A stretch of 64,000 nt of DNA, from NCBI RefSeq assembly GCF_028553745.1, contig NZ_CP067129.1, forward strand, positions 2,152,501-2,216,500, written 5' to 3'. The stretch comes from Paracoccus seriniphilus (GTDB lineage Bacteria; Pseudomonadota; Alphaproteobacteria; Rhodobacterales; Rhodobacteraceae). Of this stretch, positions 7,849-16,489 are shown one piece after another (within the stretch, counting starts at the first letter, position 1; the number at the start of each line of letters is the position of its first letter). The position numbers were made by a program, and so were the translations under genes. The notes beneath the pieces were generated by a model. That model ran no database searches and was not told the origin of the DNA. It saw only the letters and a program-made list of their open reading frames with translations.

Positions 7849-8917
7849 CAAACAGCCGCCGCCCCTCTTGCGCAAGCAGATCGAAATCGATCCGGCCCGA
7901 GACCTCGCTGACCCGCGCCCCCTTCAGCGCCTTGAGATAGGCTGCCGGATCAATCGTGGCTCCGCTGGGTTCGAAATGCCCGTCCGGATGCTGATGGAAC
8001 GGGCCGGGGCTTTTCATGATCGCCCCCAGCAGATCCCGCCGATCGGCCAGGGATATCGGTGCCACACGGGTCGGATGGCTGCTGTCATGGCTCCAGTTGA
8101 GCACCCAGAAATCAGTCAGCGGCCCCGACAGGCACATTCGGTCCGGACCATAGATCCGGGGCACGATCAGATCGTGTTTTTCCTCCAGCGCCCAGAGTTC
8201 ACTGGCCGGCATCTGCTGCAATTCAGCGCGCCGTTGCGACGACAGAAGTCCATGCAGACGCGAGTTTCCAAGGATGGTGCCGGGATTGATCCGCGGATGC
8301 TTGGGAATGCCCAGGACACGGGGCGGTTCTCCGGCTTGCACAAGAATCCGGTCATTGCTGAGAAACTGCATCCCATCGATATCCATCATCTTCAGGATGG
8401 AAGTCGATTTTCCGCCCCCCGACAGTCCGGAAATGGCCAGCGTGCGTCCCTCCCGGGTCGCGGCAGCGGCATGACACAGCTGCCAGCCCTGACGCAGACA
8501 GGCCGACAGAACCTGGGTGTTCACGAAGTTGATCACGGTGCTGATATTGTCCTGCAGCGGCCCCAAGGCGACGGCAATGTCGCGCGCCTGCAGGAATGTC
8601 ACCCCACTGCGAATTTTGCGCACCAGTCGCCCGTCCTGCAGATCACAGATGGCATCCTTGCGGCCGGTCTTGCCGGGCTCGCGTTGCCATTCGGTCCAGT
8701 CGATATCCTGCGCCAGTTCCTGCCCCGGCAGCAAATGCACGGTGATTTCACCGGGTTCCGGGCTCAGGGTCTCAACAAAATAGTCCATCAATCTGGCCCG
8801 CAGCGGTTCGGGGCAACGCACGGTCAGCCTCACATGGCCAACTCGCATGTAGAATGCCTCGGCCTTGGCAGCCACAGAGAGGTCAAGACCGGAAAGCAAC
8901 TCATCGACACGGTTCAT
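7841..8917 (-). CDS. HprK-related kinase, GAK system type
   Basis: A 358-residue protein related to the C-terminal kinase domain of HPr kinase/phosphorylase. The P-loop GLSGGGKST puts its Lys near residue 170, followed by FLSNDRILV, which matches the HprK Walker B-like segment. The N-terminal 150 residues do not resemble the HprK regulatory domain. Real HprK acts on HPr Ser46 in the PTS; no HPr or PTS gene is nearby, and the neighbours match the set named GAK (HprK-related kinase B subfamily). It overlaps the ATP-grasp gene upstream and the histidine phosphatase downstream, so all three are translationally coupled. The phospho-acceptor is unknown. Confidence 0.82.
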   Translation of the reverse strand: MNRVDELLSGLDLSVAAKAEAFYMRVGHVRLTVRCPEPLRARLMDYFVETLSPEPGEITVHLLPGQELAQDIDWTEWQREPGKTGRKDAICDLQDGRLVRKIRSGVTFLQARDIAVALGPLQDNISTVINFVNTQVLSACLRQGWQLCHAAAATREGRTLAISGLSGGGKSTSILKMMDIDGMQFLSNDRILVQAGEPPRVLGIPKHPRINPGTILGNSRLHGLLSSQRRAELQQMPASELWALEEKHDLIVPRIYGPDRMCLSGPLTDFWVLNWSHDSSHPTRVAPISLADRRDLLGAIMKSPGPFHQHPDGHFEPSGATIDPAAYLKALKGARVSEVSGRIDFDLLAQEGRRLFDG

Positions 8918-9795
8918 CGCGAGACCTCGCCCAGCACATGATCGACCACCATCGTGGCCGCATCCATGCCGCAGCCCTTCAACGCACCGGAATAGCCGCC
9001 AAAGGCAGAGACCTCGAAAACGATCGGACCATCAGGCGTCATGGCGATATCCACCGTGGTGAAGGTCAGACCAAAAGGTGCCTGAGCGCGCCGTCCCAGC
9101 TCGATCAGTTCCTCCGAGGGCTCATAGGGCGCATATCTGCCCCCCGAATGGATCGTGGTGTTCCAGCTGCCGCTTTGCCCGACGCGGGCATAGGTGCAGA
9201 GATATTCCCCGTTCAGGAAGACCATGCCCAGATCCTCGCCCGAGAGATCGAGCTTCTGCTGCACATAGATCACCGGGTTCGCCTGTCTGAAGGCGGCAAT
9301 CCGCGCCGCCGCATCCGCCGTATCGCTGTCCAGCAGCATCATGCCGCGCGCCTTGGTCGAGAACAGCGGCTTAAATACCGCCGCGCCATAGCGTTGCAGG
9401 GCTGCAAGGGCCGCGCCCTCATCCTCGGTGACGGTGGTTGCGGGCATGGGAATGTTGGCAGCGCGCAGGGTCATTGTGCAGGCCAGCCGGTCCATCAATC
9501 GCAGGACACTGACGGCAGGGCTGAAGATACGCACCCCCGAAGCTTCGGCTACGCGCAGCATTTCCAGCCGGTCCAGCGCATCGGGACTGTAGTCCTCGGC
9601 GATCTTCTTGAGGATCAGACCATCCAGCTGGCAAAGATCCACATCCGCGCAATGCAGGGTTCCGGCCTCCAGATCCAGCACGGCCTGCGACATGTCGATG
9701 ACCTGCCGATAGCCGGTCCGCGCCTCCAGCGCGTCGGCCAGGCTTTCGGTCGACCATTTCCCAGGGGTGCCGATCACCCCGATTTTCCTAGTCAC
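8914..9795 (-). CDS. GAK system ATP-grasp enzyme (RimK-like)
   Basis: A 293-residue ATP-grasp ligase. The layout is that of RimK/glutathione synthase relatives: an N-terminal pre-grasp domain (GVIGTPGKWSTESLADAL), an ATP-binding Lys region (AAVFKPLFSTKARGMMLL), and a C-terminal Mg site region (TTVDIAMTPDGPIVFEV then a conserved Asn/Ser/Gly stretch SAFGGYSGAL). Such enzymes join a carboxylate to an amine through an acyl phosphate, often adding amino acids to peptides or cofactors. It overlaps its neighbours by 4 and 8 bases. The name comes from the GAK pairing of a grasp enzyme with an HprK-like kinase; its substrates are unknown. Confidence 0.83.
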   Translation of the reverse strand: MTRKIGVIGTPGKWSTESLADALEARTGYRQVIDMSQAVLDLEAGTLHCADVDLCQLDGLILKKIAEDYSPDALDRLEMLRVAEASGVRIFSPAVSVLRLMDRLACTMTLRAANIPMPATTVTEDEGAALAALQRYGAAVFKPLFSTKARGMMLLDSDTADAAARIAAFRQANPVIYVQQKLDLSGEDLGMVFLNGEYLCTYARVGQSGSWNTTIHSGGRYAPYEPSEELIELGRRAQAPFGLTFTTVDIAMTPDGPIVFEVSAFGGYSGALKGCGMDAATMVVDHVLGEVSR

Positions 9796-11419
9796 TGAAC
9801 AGCATCCTTATGGGCAGTTTGAACCGGGCTTCCCGTCCCTCGGGAACCGCCAGGGCGGATTCAAGAATATAGCGCGCACGCAGGATCATACGCCGCGCAT
9901 GGTTCTGATCGACAACAAAACGGGTGGAACTGGCGAAAGAGCGCGCCAGCCCCAGCGCAAGCCGGTATTCAAAGGTCGGATCCCTGTGGCGTCGGGCAAA
10001 TTTGGCGGCCATTGCATGCATATCGCTGGCCACCTTGGCAATGCGGTTGCGCGTGGCGCTGTCCAGCACCTGCAGACGATAGTTCGACACCATGAAGACC
10101 GAAACGTCCTGCACATAATCCATATAGCGAGACCGATGCAGATCAATGAAGCGGATCTTGTTGCCCACGGCGTCATGGATCACATTGTCCAGATTGAAAT
10201 CGCCGTGGATATAGACCGAGAACGGCGCAGCCAGCCCCGCTTCGCGACGCGCGGCGGCGGCAATCAATTCGTCCAGATCCGGAATCCTCAGCCCGTTCAG
10301 GTTCCGGACTCCCTGCGCAAAGCGTGGGTGAAGGCGATAGACATCCTTCATCCGCTTGCTCAATTGCTCCATCGCCTTCATCTCGGCGGGCTCCTCGGTG
10401 CGGGTCTGGCGCCAGATATCCCCCACCGTCTTGTGCAGAGCCTTCTGGGCGCGGGCCAAGGCCTCGTCACTGCCGGCGACGACGATATCCTCCAGGGTTT
10501 CACCCTCCAGATGCTCGATCAGCAATGCTGCGGATTTTCCATGTCTTTCGTAGGACAGGATTTCCGGGGCCAGCCCCGGATAGACCGAGTTCCAGCTCTT
10601 GACGCCCACCCGCTCTTGCTTGACCTTGCGCCGATCCCCGTCCTTGAACACGGCGGCGACGGTTTCGCCCTTGGCGTTGCGCAGGTTTACGCTGGAGATG
10701 GCGCTGCCTGACCTGGTCTCGGCCAAGGGCTGCAGACGAACCTCTTCATCGCCCTTGCCCCCGCCCAGAACGCTGCGCAGGGTGAAATAGCGGTCAAACT
10801 GCACTGCCTGCCCGATATTCATCGACAGCAGCGCCTCGCTGATCGCCGACAGCCCCTCTCCCATGCGGTGGATTTCGTTCAGGGTCAGCAGGCCATGGGC
10901 CAGATCGGCACTGTGTTTCGAGCCGCGCATGTCGCGCGTATAGGTGCGAAACAGCCGATCGTGAAATATGTCGATCTGGCTGCGGGATTTGCCGATTTCG
11001 ACCGCCAGCCGACTGTCGCTGGTTTCCATCGCCTTGGGGATGCAGGCAATGGTCTTGCCCACCAGTGTCACGGGCGCGACATAGGTCTTGGTGCGCAGCA
11101 GCCTGTTGCGTTCTGCCTGTTCGACATGTTCCACCGCACGACGACCAAGGCGCGACACCAGATCCAGGTTCCGCGCGATCGTGTCGATTCCCTGCAAGCG
11201 CAGCCTTTGCGCCTCGGTCAGCTTGGCGCGCATCATCCCTGCCAGACAGGCCTTGCGCACCCGTGCCGACAGATTGTTGGAATAGCCCGCCCTCTGCACC
11301 AGTTGCAGCGCCATCTCGGGATGGGGTTCCTGCATATAGCTGGTCAGGCGTGTCAGCTGACCGTCAAGTTCTGCCAGCAGGAAGGACATGTTCTCGACGA
11401 CGGCGTCAGGACGCGCCAT
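9788..11419 (-). CDS. PhoU-like domain fused to an aminoglycoside phosphotransferase-like kinase
   Basis: A 543-residue two-domain protein and first gene of the GAK operon. Residues 1 to about 215 are helical and read like PhoU, with repeated helices such as NLDLVSRLGRRAVEHV and RMGEGLSAISEALLSM. Residues about 235-530 look like an APH/choline-kinase-type kinase: a possible Lys strand in AAVFKDGD, the linker LLIEHLEGETLEDIV, the catalytic YIHGDFNLDNVI (HGDxxxxN) and the metal Asp in FIDLHRSRYMDYVQD. PhoU proteins bind metal clusters and report phosphate status, so the kinase could be gated by phosphate; this is inference. No membrane segment or signal peptide is seen. The substrate is unknown. 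Confidence 0.8.
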   Translation of the reverse strand: MARPDAVVENMSFLLAELDGQLTRLTSYMQEPHPEMALQLVQRAGYSNNLSARVRKACLAGMMRAKLTEAQRLRLQGIDTIARNLDLVSRLGRRAVEHVEQAERNRLLRTKTYVAPVTLVGKTIACIPKAMETSDSRLAVEIGKSRSQIDIFHDRLFRTYTRDMRGSKHSADLAHGLLTLNEIHRMGEGLSAISEALLSMNIGQAVQFDRYFTLRSVLGGGKGDEEVRLQPLAETRSGSAISSVNLRNAKGETVAAVFKDGDRRKVKQERVGVKSWNSVYPGLAPEILSYERHGKSAALLIEHLEGETLEDIVVAGSDEALARAQKALHKTVGDIWRQTRTEEPAEMKAMEQLSKRMKDVYRLHPRFAQGVRNLNGLRIPDLDELIAAAARREAGLAAPFSVYIHGDFNLDNVIHDAVGNKIRFIDLHRSRYMDYVQDVSVFMVSNYRLQVLDSATRNRIAKVASDMHAMAAKFARRHRDPTFEYRLALGLARSFASSTRFVVDQNHARRMILRARYILESALAVPEGREARFKLPIRMLFSD

Positions 11420-11641
11420 GACGGATCCTTCCCGGGCCGACCGCCACGGCCCCGCCCGTCAGGCCATTGCGGTCGATGGATCCGCGCTTGACCCGGAATG
11501 GAAACACGGGTTCCCTGCCAATGACAGCCTGACCGGTTGGAGATATGTCATCTTCGTTCCTCATCTGATCTTATGCGCCCAGCCCATCATGAAATCCAAC
11601 AGTCAATCGGACCGAAGCAACCAGCCGGAGATGAAATTTTC
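11420..11641. promoter_or_regulatory. Divergent promoter region of the GAK locus
   Basis: The 222 bases between the PhoU-kinase gene (minus strand, start 11419) and the CofD-like gene (plus strand, start 11642) hold no credible gene. It must drive both arms of the locus. I see no clear operator palindrome or riboswitch. A GGAG at 11627-11630 serves the CofD-like start. Confidence 0.5.
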
Positions 11642-12823
11642 ATGACAGCTGCGCGCGTGGAACGTGAATTGCGCCTTCCGGATGATCTGCGTGTCGCCCG
11701 GGCCCAAAGCGCCCCGCACCTCGGGCCGCGCATCCTGTTTTTCAGTGGAGGCAGCGCACTGAACGGCATTTCCCGCCGGTTGAAGCATTATACCTTCAAT
11801 TCGATGCATCTCATCACCCCTTTTGACAGCGGCGGCAGTTCGCAGACGCTGCGGCAGGCCTTTGACATGCCAGCCGTGGGCGATTTGCGCAGTCGGCTGA
11901 TGGCATTGGCCGATGAATCGGTTCTGGGGCAGCCCGATGTCTTTGCCCTGTTCAGCCACCGCCTGCCGAAGAATGGCGCGCAAAAGCGTCTACGCGCCGA
12001 AGTCGCACTGATCATTTCCGGCAAGCATCCGCTGGTGGCGGCGATCCCGAAACCCATGCGGCAATTGATCCAGACATTGCTTGGCGAATTCGCAGCTCAG
12101 GTGCCTGAGGATTTCGACTATCGCAATGCCAGCATCGGCAATCTGATCCTGGCGGGCGGCTATCTGAGCCACGGGCGAGAGCTGGAGCCGGTGCTGTTTC
12201 TGATGTCCAAGATGGTTGACGTGCGCGGCATCGTGCGCGCGATCGTGGATGCCAATCTGCAGTTGGGCGTCGATCTGGCGAACGGACGGCGCATCATCAG
12301 CCAGCGCCTGATCAGCGGCAAAGAGGCCCCCGCCATCGACAGCCCCATCACACGCTGCTTCCTCAGCGACGGGCGAAACGAAATCCCACCCGCTGACGTG
12401 CCGCTGCCCAAACGCAACAGGAAGCTGATCGAGCAGGCCGATGCGATCTGCTACCCCCCCGGCAGCCTCTATTCCAGCGTCATCGCCAATCTGCTTCCCG
12501 CAGGCGTCGGTCGTGCCATCGCGGCGCGCCACATCCCCAAGGCCTATCTTCCCAGCCTTGGCCATGATCCCGAGGCTCTGGATCATGATCTTGCCGATCA
12601 GGTTGGGGCCATTCTGGCCCCCCTCCGTGCCGATGCCGGTTCAGACAGCCGCCCGAGCGACTTCATGACTCATATCCTTTGTGATGAATCTCGGCCGCAA
12701 AGCCAATGTGACCGCGTCACGGAACAATATGGCATCCCTTGCCTGCGCCTGCCGCTTGGCAGAGCAGAAGACTGCAAATACGACCCGGCCAGAATCGCCC
12801 GCATATTGATTTCACTGGATTAG
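11642..12823 (+). CDS. GAK system CofD-like protein
   Basis: A 393-residue protein of the CofD/YvcK superfamily. The N-terminal nucleotide or phosphate-binding loop is ILFFSGGSALNGISRRL, followed by MHLITPFDSGGSSQTLRQAF and VGDLRSRLMAL, the Asp/Gly-rich segments of the family. A later block ICYPPGSLYSSVIANLL matches the conserved PGSLYTSIIPNLL-type motif. CofD transfers 2-phospholactate to Fo in F420 synthesis; YvcK proteins lack that role and regulate envelope growth. No cofE, cofC or other F420 gene is in the window, and the neighbours fit the GAK CofD-like subfamily. The start at 11642 gives MTAARVEREL; upstream in-frame codons are low in quality. It is divergent from the other six GAK genes. 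Confidence 0.83.
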   Translation: MTAARVERELRLPDDLRVARAQSAPHLGPRILFFSGGSALNGISRRLKHYTFNSMHLITPFDSGGSSQTLRQAFDMPAVGDLRSRLMALADESVLGQPDVFALFSHRLPKNGAQKRLRAEVALIISGKHPLVAAIPKPMRQLIQTLLGEFAAQVPEDFDYRNASIGNLILAGGYLSHGRELEPVLFLMSKMVDVRGIVRAIVDANLQLGVDLANGRRIISQRLISGKEAPAIDSPITRCFLSDGRNEIPPADVPLPKRNRKLIEQADAICYPPGSLYSSVIANLLPAGVGRAIAARHIPKAYLPSLGHDPEALDHDLADQVGAILAPLRADAGSDSRPSDFMTHILCDESRPQSQCDRVTEQYGIPCLRLPLGRAEDCKYDPARIARILISLD

Positions 12824-12944
12824 TCCCGCGTCCGGACAACGCATCAGGCGGCATTCAGCATCTCGACAGCGCAACCACCTGCCTCAACAGCGCAAGAGAC
12901 ATGGGCGCCCGACGACAATCGCTTCATATATTGGGGGGGGGGAA

Positions 12945-13020
12945 TGGTGCCCGGAGGCGGATTCGAACCACCGACACGCGGATTTTCAATCCGCTGCTCT
13001 ACCAACTGAGCTATCCGGGC
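12945..13020 (-). tRNA. tRNA-Phe (GAA)
   Basis: On the minus strand the sequence begins GCCCGGATAGCTCAG and ends TCCGGGCACCA, so the acceptor stem pairs fully and the CCA is encoded. The D-loop AGTTGGTAGA, the anticodon loop TTGAAAA with anticodon GAA, and the T-arm GTGGTTCGAATCC are all in place, and the length is 76. It lies 85 bases downstream of yacG on the same strand. The 3' end is three bases from a run of ten G residues (12933-12942), and the CofD-like gene converges on it. Confidence 0.97.
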
Positions 13021-13105
13021 CACCTTGATATCGTTTCGACATCCGGTGTGGAGCGGTATTTACGGATCTCCGCGCGGCGTGTCCAGACCCAAAACGACGA
13101 AAACT

Positions 13106-13267
13106 TCAATCGTCTTCATCTTCTTGCGAAGGAACATCATCCAGCGGCGGACCGGGGATGACATACTCCCCCCTCAGCCACTTGGCCAGATCGACATCGG
13201 CGCAGCGTTTCGAGCAAAAAGGACGGTATGCCGGCACGCTGTCCTTGGAACAGATCGGGCAAGCCAT
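13106..13267 (-). CDS. yacG: DNA gyrase inhibitor YacG (zinc ribbon)
   Basis: A 53-residue protein beginning [20 protein letters not shown]. The four zinc-binding Cys are C3, C6, C18 and C22 (CPIC and FCSKRC), and the following DLAKWLRGEYVIPG is the usual YacG core; the tail is acidic. Known YacG binds GyrB and blocks gyrase DNA binding. Its ATG overlaps the RNase E/G stop as TGATG, so it is the last coupled gene of the infA-maf-rng-yacG run. The gene is short enough to be missed by many ORF finders. Confidence 0.93.
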   Translation of the reverse strand: MACPICSKDSVPAYRPFCSKRCADVDLAKWLRGEYVIPGPPLDDVPSQEDEDD

Positions 13268-14310
13268 CAGAACGCCTCCGCTGCCAGACGCGCCAGAGGC
13301 ACGCGGTCACGCTTGCGGCTGATTTCATACAATCCCATGGCGGTCCAGCCGATCATCGAGGCTTCGGTGCTGTCAGCCTTGAAGGCCGCGCGGATCACCT
13401 GATCCAGCGTGGCACGGTCGCGCTTGGGCATCGGGGCGAAATCGACGACGATCTGGCCTCCCAACCCTCTGAGCCGCAATTGGCGCGGCAAGTCCCGCGC
13501 AATGGCGATATTGGCCTTCAGCGAGGCGGCAGGAGAGGTATCACGCCCGGTATTCACATCAACGGCAACCAGGGCGCGGGTTGCCTCGACAAAGGCGCTG
13601 GCCCCGCCGGGAAGATCAACCCTGGGAGACAGCAAGGCTTCGACAGCATCGCTGACTCCGTTCTGGTCAAAGCTGCCCTCGCCCTGTTCGACAGCATCCG
13701 GTTCCGGTTCGGCCCAGTCCAGCCAGGCCTGCTCCCAGGCGTCCGGCGCATCAAGCAACAGCTCTTCCTGGCCCATCCGCTCGGACATGATCCGGTCGGC
13801 CAGTTCCAGCAAGGGGGTCAGCTCTTCGCGGATCTCGTCATGAGAAGCATGTTCCGCTGCGCTGCGGATGACGATGCCATAGTCACGGCCTTGCAATGCC
13901 TCATGCCCGACCGCCTGCAGCGCTTCGCGCAACTCACTTGCGCGAATGCGCCGCGAGACGTTCACTCCGGGAGCGCCGGGGGTCACAAGCCCGTAGCGAC
14001 CGCGAAATACCAGCCGCGTCGACAGCGGGATCGCCTTGCCCTCTTCTGCGACACCGGCGACCTGAACCAGCATCGGCTGACCCTCGCTGATCCCGGAACG
14101 TTCGCGCAGATAGCCGCGCTGCCCGTCGGGCAAACGCACGAAGACACCGCCCTGCCCTTTCATCAGACGTTCGGTCACGCAGCGGCAGATCGCACCCGGG
14201 GCAAGCGCCTCGCCCGAATCAATGATCAGATCGATCAGCTGGCCGTCCTGCATCAGGGCAGCGGCCGGTTCGCCAAACATATGGTCCAGAACGACCTGAC
14301 GACCCTTCAT
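13267..14310 (-). CDS. Ribonuclease E/G family protein, short form
   Basis: A 347-residue endoribonuclease of the RNase E/G family, acting on rRNA and mRNA. An S1-like segment occupies about residues 30-75; the catalytic domain holds both Mg-binding Asp motifs, [14 protein letters not shown] and [13 protein letters not shown]. It is shorter than E. coli RNase G (about 489 residues), lacking the Zn-link CPxC and the small domain, as is common for the second RNase E/G copy in Rhodobacterales. It overlaps maf by four bases and yacG by one. A true RNase E is expected elsewhere in the genome. Confidence 0.9.
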   Translation of the reverse strand: MKGRQVVLDHMFGEPAAALMQDGQLIDLIIDSGEALAPGAICRCVTERLMKGQGGVFVRLPDGQRGYLRERSGISEGQPMLVQVAGVAEEGKAIPLSTRLVFRGRYGLVTPGAPGVNVSRRIRASELREALQAVGHEALQGRDYGIVIRSAAEHASHDEIREELTPLLELADRIMSERMGQEELLLDAPDAWEQAWLDWAEPEPDAVEQGEGSFDQNGVSDAVEALLSPRVDLPGGASAFVEATRALVAVDVNTGRDTSPAASLKANIAIARDLPRQLRLRGLGGQIVVDFAPMPKRDRATLDQVIRAAFKADSTEASMIGWTAMGLYEISRKRDRVPLARLAAEAF

Positions 14311-14921
14311 GGCCGATCTCCTTCAGTGTTCGCAACAATTCCGATCGATGCCAGCAAAGAGGCCGTTTCTGCCAGGGGCAGACCGACCACGGCAGAAAAC
14401 GACCCCTGGATCCAGGGGATGAATACGGCCGCCGCCCCCTGAATGGCATAGGCCCCGGCCTTGCCGTGCCAGTCGCCGACATCAAGATAGGCTGCAAGTT
14501 CGGCTTCGGTCACATTGCGCATGCGAACGGTCGTTTCGACCAGACGCGAACGGACCTTGCCCCGATAGCTGAGCGCCACCGAGGTCAGAACCTTGTGTCT
14601 GCGCCCCGACATGAGGCGCATGAATTCGGCCGCTTCGTCGCGGTCTTGCGGTTTTCCAAGAATGCGCCGCCCGACCGATACGGTTGTATCTGCGGTCAGC
14701 ACGGCCTCATCGGCATCTGCCTCGATGGCATTGGCCTTTTCCAGAGCCATGCGCGTCACGTAATCGCGCGGCAGCTCGGCCTTGAGCGGGGTCTCATCAA
14801 TATCCGCCGGGCGCAGCGCAGCCGGCTTGATCCCGATCTGTGCAAGCAGATCGAGACGACGCGGGCTTGCCGATCCAAGCACCAGCCCGGGTCGCCCGGA
14901 ACCGGTTTCTGCCAGTGCCAT
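14307..14921 (-). CDS. maf: Maf-family nucleotide pyrophosphatase
   Basis: A 204-residue Maf/YhdE/YceF-type enzyme that hydrolyses non-canonical or modified nucleoside triphosphates, acting as a house-cleaning enzyme or division checkpoint. Hallmarks are [16 protein letters not shown] at the N terminus, [27 protein letters not shown], and [12 protein letters not shown] with [11 protein letters not shown] near the end. The ATG at 14921 is chosen; a GTG at 14927 is in frame and closer to the infA stop. It sits between infA and the RNase gene, a conserved alphaproteobacterial order. Confidence 0.93.
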   Translation of the reverse strand: MALAETGSGRPGLVLGSASPRRLDLLAQIGIKPAALRPADIDETPLKAELPRDYVTRMALEKANAIEADADEAVLTADTTVSVGRRILGKPQDRDEAAEFMRLMSGRRHKVLTSVALSYRGKVRSRLVETTVRMRNVTEAELAAYLDVGDWHGKAGAYAIQGAAAVFIPWIQGSFSAVVGLPLAETASLLASIGIVANTEGDRP

Positions 14922-14931
14922 CGGCACCGGA

Positions 14932-15150
14932 TTACTTGAAGCGATAATTGATACGCCCTTTGGTCAGATCGTAGGTGTTCATCTCGACTTGAACTTTGTC
15001 GCCAGCCAGAACTCGGATGCGATTCTTCCGCATCTTTCCTGCCATATGCGCGATGATTTCATGGCCGTTTTCCAGCTCGACTCTGAACGTCGCATTTGGC
15101 AGGAGTTCCTTCACGACGCCGGGAAATTCGAGCATTTCTTCCTTGGCCAT
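14932..15150 (-). CDS. infA: Translation initiation factor IF-1
   Basis: IF-1 binds the 30S A site with IF-2 and IF-3. The 72-residue product is a single OB fold: [39 protein letters not shown], then [20 protein letters not shown] and terminal RINYRFK, all nearly invariant. The ATG at 15150 is preceded by GGAG with a five-base spacer; a GTG six bases upstream is not used in the family. It heads the infA-maf-rng-yacG run. Confidence 0.98.
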   Translation of the reverse strand: MAKEEMLEFPGVVKELLPNATFRVELENGHEIIAHMAGKMRKNRIRVLAGDKVQVEMNTYDLTKGRINYRFK

Positions 15151-15237
15151 GGTCACTCCGTCATAGACGCCCCGCAGGATTCGGGACGGACGTTAGATGC
15201 GTCCAACCAGCGCCGATTTCAAGAGAAAATCGCGCAT

Positions 15238-16428
15238 TCAGCCGTTGCTTCCGATTTTAGTGTGGCTTTTGTTACTTTCAAGGTCGGAATCGGCCAAATC
15301 CTGCCCCTCGCCAATGGCTTTTTCGCGAAACGGGTCCGGCTGGCCAATATCCTCAATCGGCGGCTCGACCGTCGAACCGGCCGGGGTGACATCGCCCGCC
15401 ATATCGTCCCCAAGCGAATCCTGCACCGGAAAAGCCTCGGTCCTGTGCGTCCCCGCGCGGCCATGCAGCCGAATGGCGTGACAGCCCTCGGCCTCTCCGA
15501 ATTTGCCGCTTCCCAGGAGTTGCCCGCTGGCGGTTTCCAATCGCGCCTCGGACAGGCTGACACGAGGCAGCGGCAGCAATTTGCCCGCCGTCAGCCCACG
15601 CAGTTCCGCAAGCGTCATATGGCGACGGCACAGCACTCCGTGGATCTCGACCGGCGCCTCTCCGACTGCGCTCGCCAGTCCGACCGGCGGTGGGACGGAA
15701 TCTGCGGCCGGCAGCGGGTCACGCGCAGCCTGCGCCTCGGCGCGCGCGGAATTTTCCGGTGGCAGAGCATGTTTGTCACTCTGAGGCACCGCCAGAAATA
15801 TCTTTCCCTGCCGGATCGCACTGCTGCCGAACTGCAGTTCGAACATTAGACTGCGATAGGGCCGGTCCTCCAGCATCAATGTCAGCGGCCTCAGGTCATC
15901 CAGAAAGGATGCATAGCGATAGCCCGAAACATCCGCGAATCCTTCAACCTGAATCAGCTCGCGCGCCAACTCCTCAAGAAGCGCATTGACGAAATCGGAA
16001 CAGATCAGCGCATCGCTGCGCGTCGGGCGGCGGGGTTCGATACTGCGGCCGGTGATACGGCCCAGGGTCTGAATTTCGATCAACGCGGTCACCGTTTCCG
16101 GACATAGCGCAATCATCCCGATCAGATCGTTTTTACCCTGCAGCACCATCAGCAAGGAAGGCAGGGGCACCACCTCGGGCAGTTCGGCCAGCGTCACCGC
16201 GCCCGGCACCACCGACAAGGGCTGCAAAGCCAGACGATACAGCCGGTCCGCCGCCCGACCCACCGCCGTCGCGGCCCCGCGGGCGGGCGTTGCGGGGGCT
16301 GGCACCGGCAATTGCGGCACGCGCCCCTCGTCGATTGTCGCCCGGTTGCGCGCTGCCAGCATGTGCCGCAGAATCCCGCCACGCGACGATGTGATCCCCG
16401 CAGCGCTTTTGCCTGCCTCACCCGACAT
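15238..16428 (-). CDS. FliM/FliN-type (SpoA) C-ring-like protein, orphan
   Basis: A 396-residue protein. Residues about 60-215 resemble the FliM middle region; residues about 260-330 look like a SpoA domain (IHGVLCRRHMTLAELRGLT, LLPLPRVSLSEARLETASG, GSGKFGEAEGCHAIRL). SpoA domains build the flagellar C-ring or the type III secretion sorting ring. The C-terminal 65 residues are acidic and low in complexity. No flagellar or secretion gene is nearby: it lies between infA and a sensor kinase. Rhodobacteraceae, including non-motile Paracoccus, commonly carry this lone gene, so it may serve something other than a flagellum. An 81-base gap separates it from infA. Confidence 0.75.
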   Translation of the reverse strand: MSGEAGKSAAGITSSRGGILRHMLAARNRATIDEGRVPQLPVPAPATPARGAATAVGRAADRLYRLALQPLSVVPGAVTLAELPEVVPLPSLLMVLQGKNDLIGMIALCPETVTALIEIQTLGRITGRSIEPRRPTRSDALICSDFVNALLEELARELIQVEGFADVSGYRYASFLDDLRPLTLMLEDRPYRSLMFELQFGSSAIRQGKIFLAVPQSDKHALPPENSARAEAQAARDPLPAADSVPPPVGLASAVGEAPVEIHGVLCRRHMTLAELRGLTAGKLLPLPRVSLSEARLETASGQLLGSGKFGEAEGCHAIRLHGRAGTHRTEAFPVQDSLGDDMAGDVTPAGSTVEPPIEDIGQPDPFREKAIGEGQDLADSDLESNKSHTKIGSNG

Positions 16429-16489
16429 CTGTCACCCGAATCATTGCCTTGTCTGGCTGCAGACTGGCACGGACCGGTTTCCAAAAGCT

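Noticed and set aside
8914..11419. Antibiotic resistance reading of the APH-like and ATP-grasp genes
   Set aside because: Both are embedded in the GAK operon and the kinase carries a PhoU-like domain; there is no resistance context or mobile element.
11642..12823. True CofD of F420 synthesis
   Set aside because: No other F420 gene is nearby and the neighbours are GAK-type kinase and ATP-grasp genes; the assignment remains open to a genome search.
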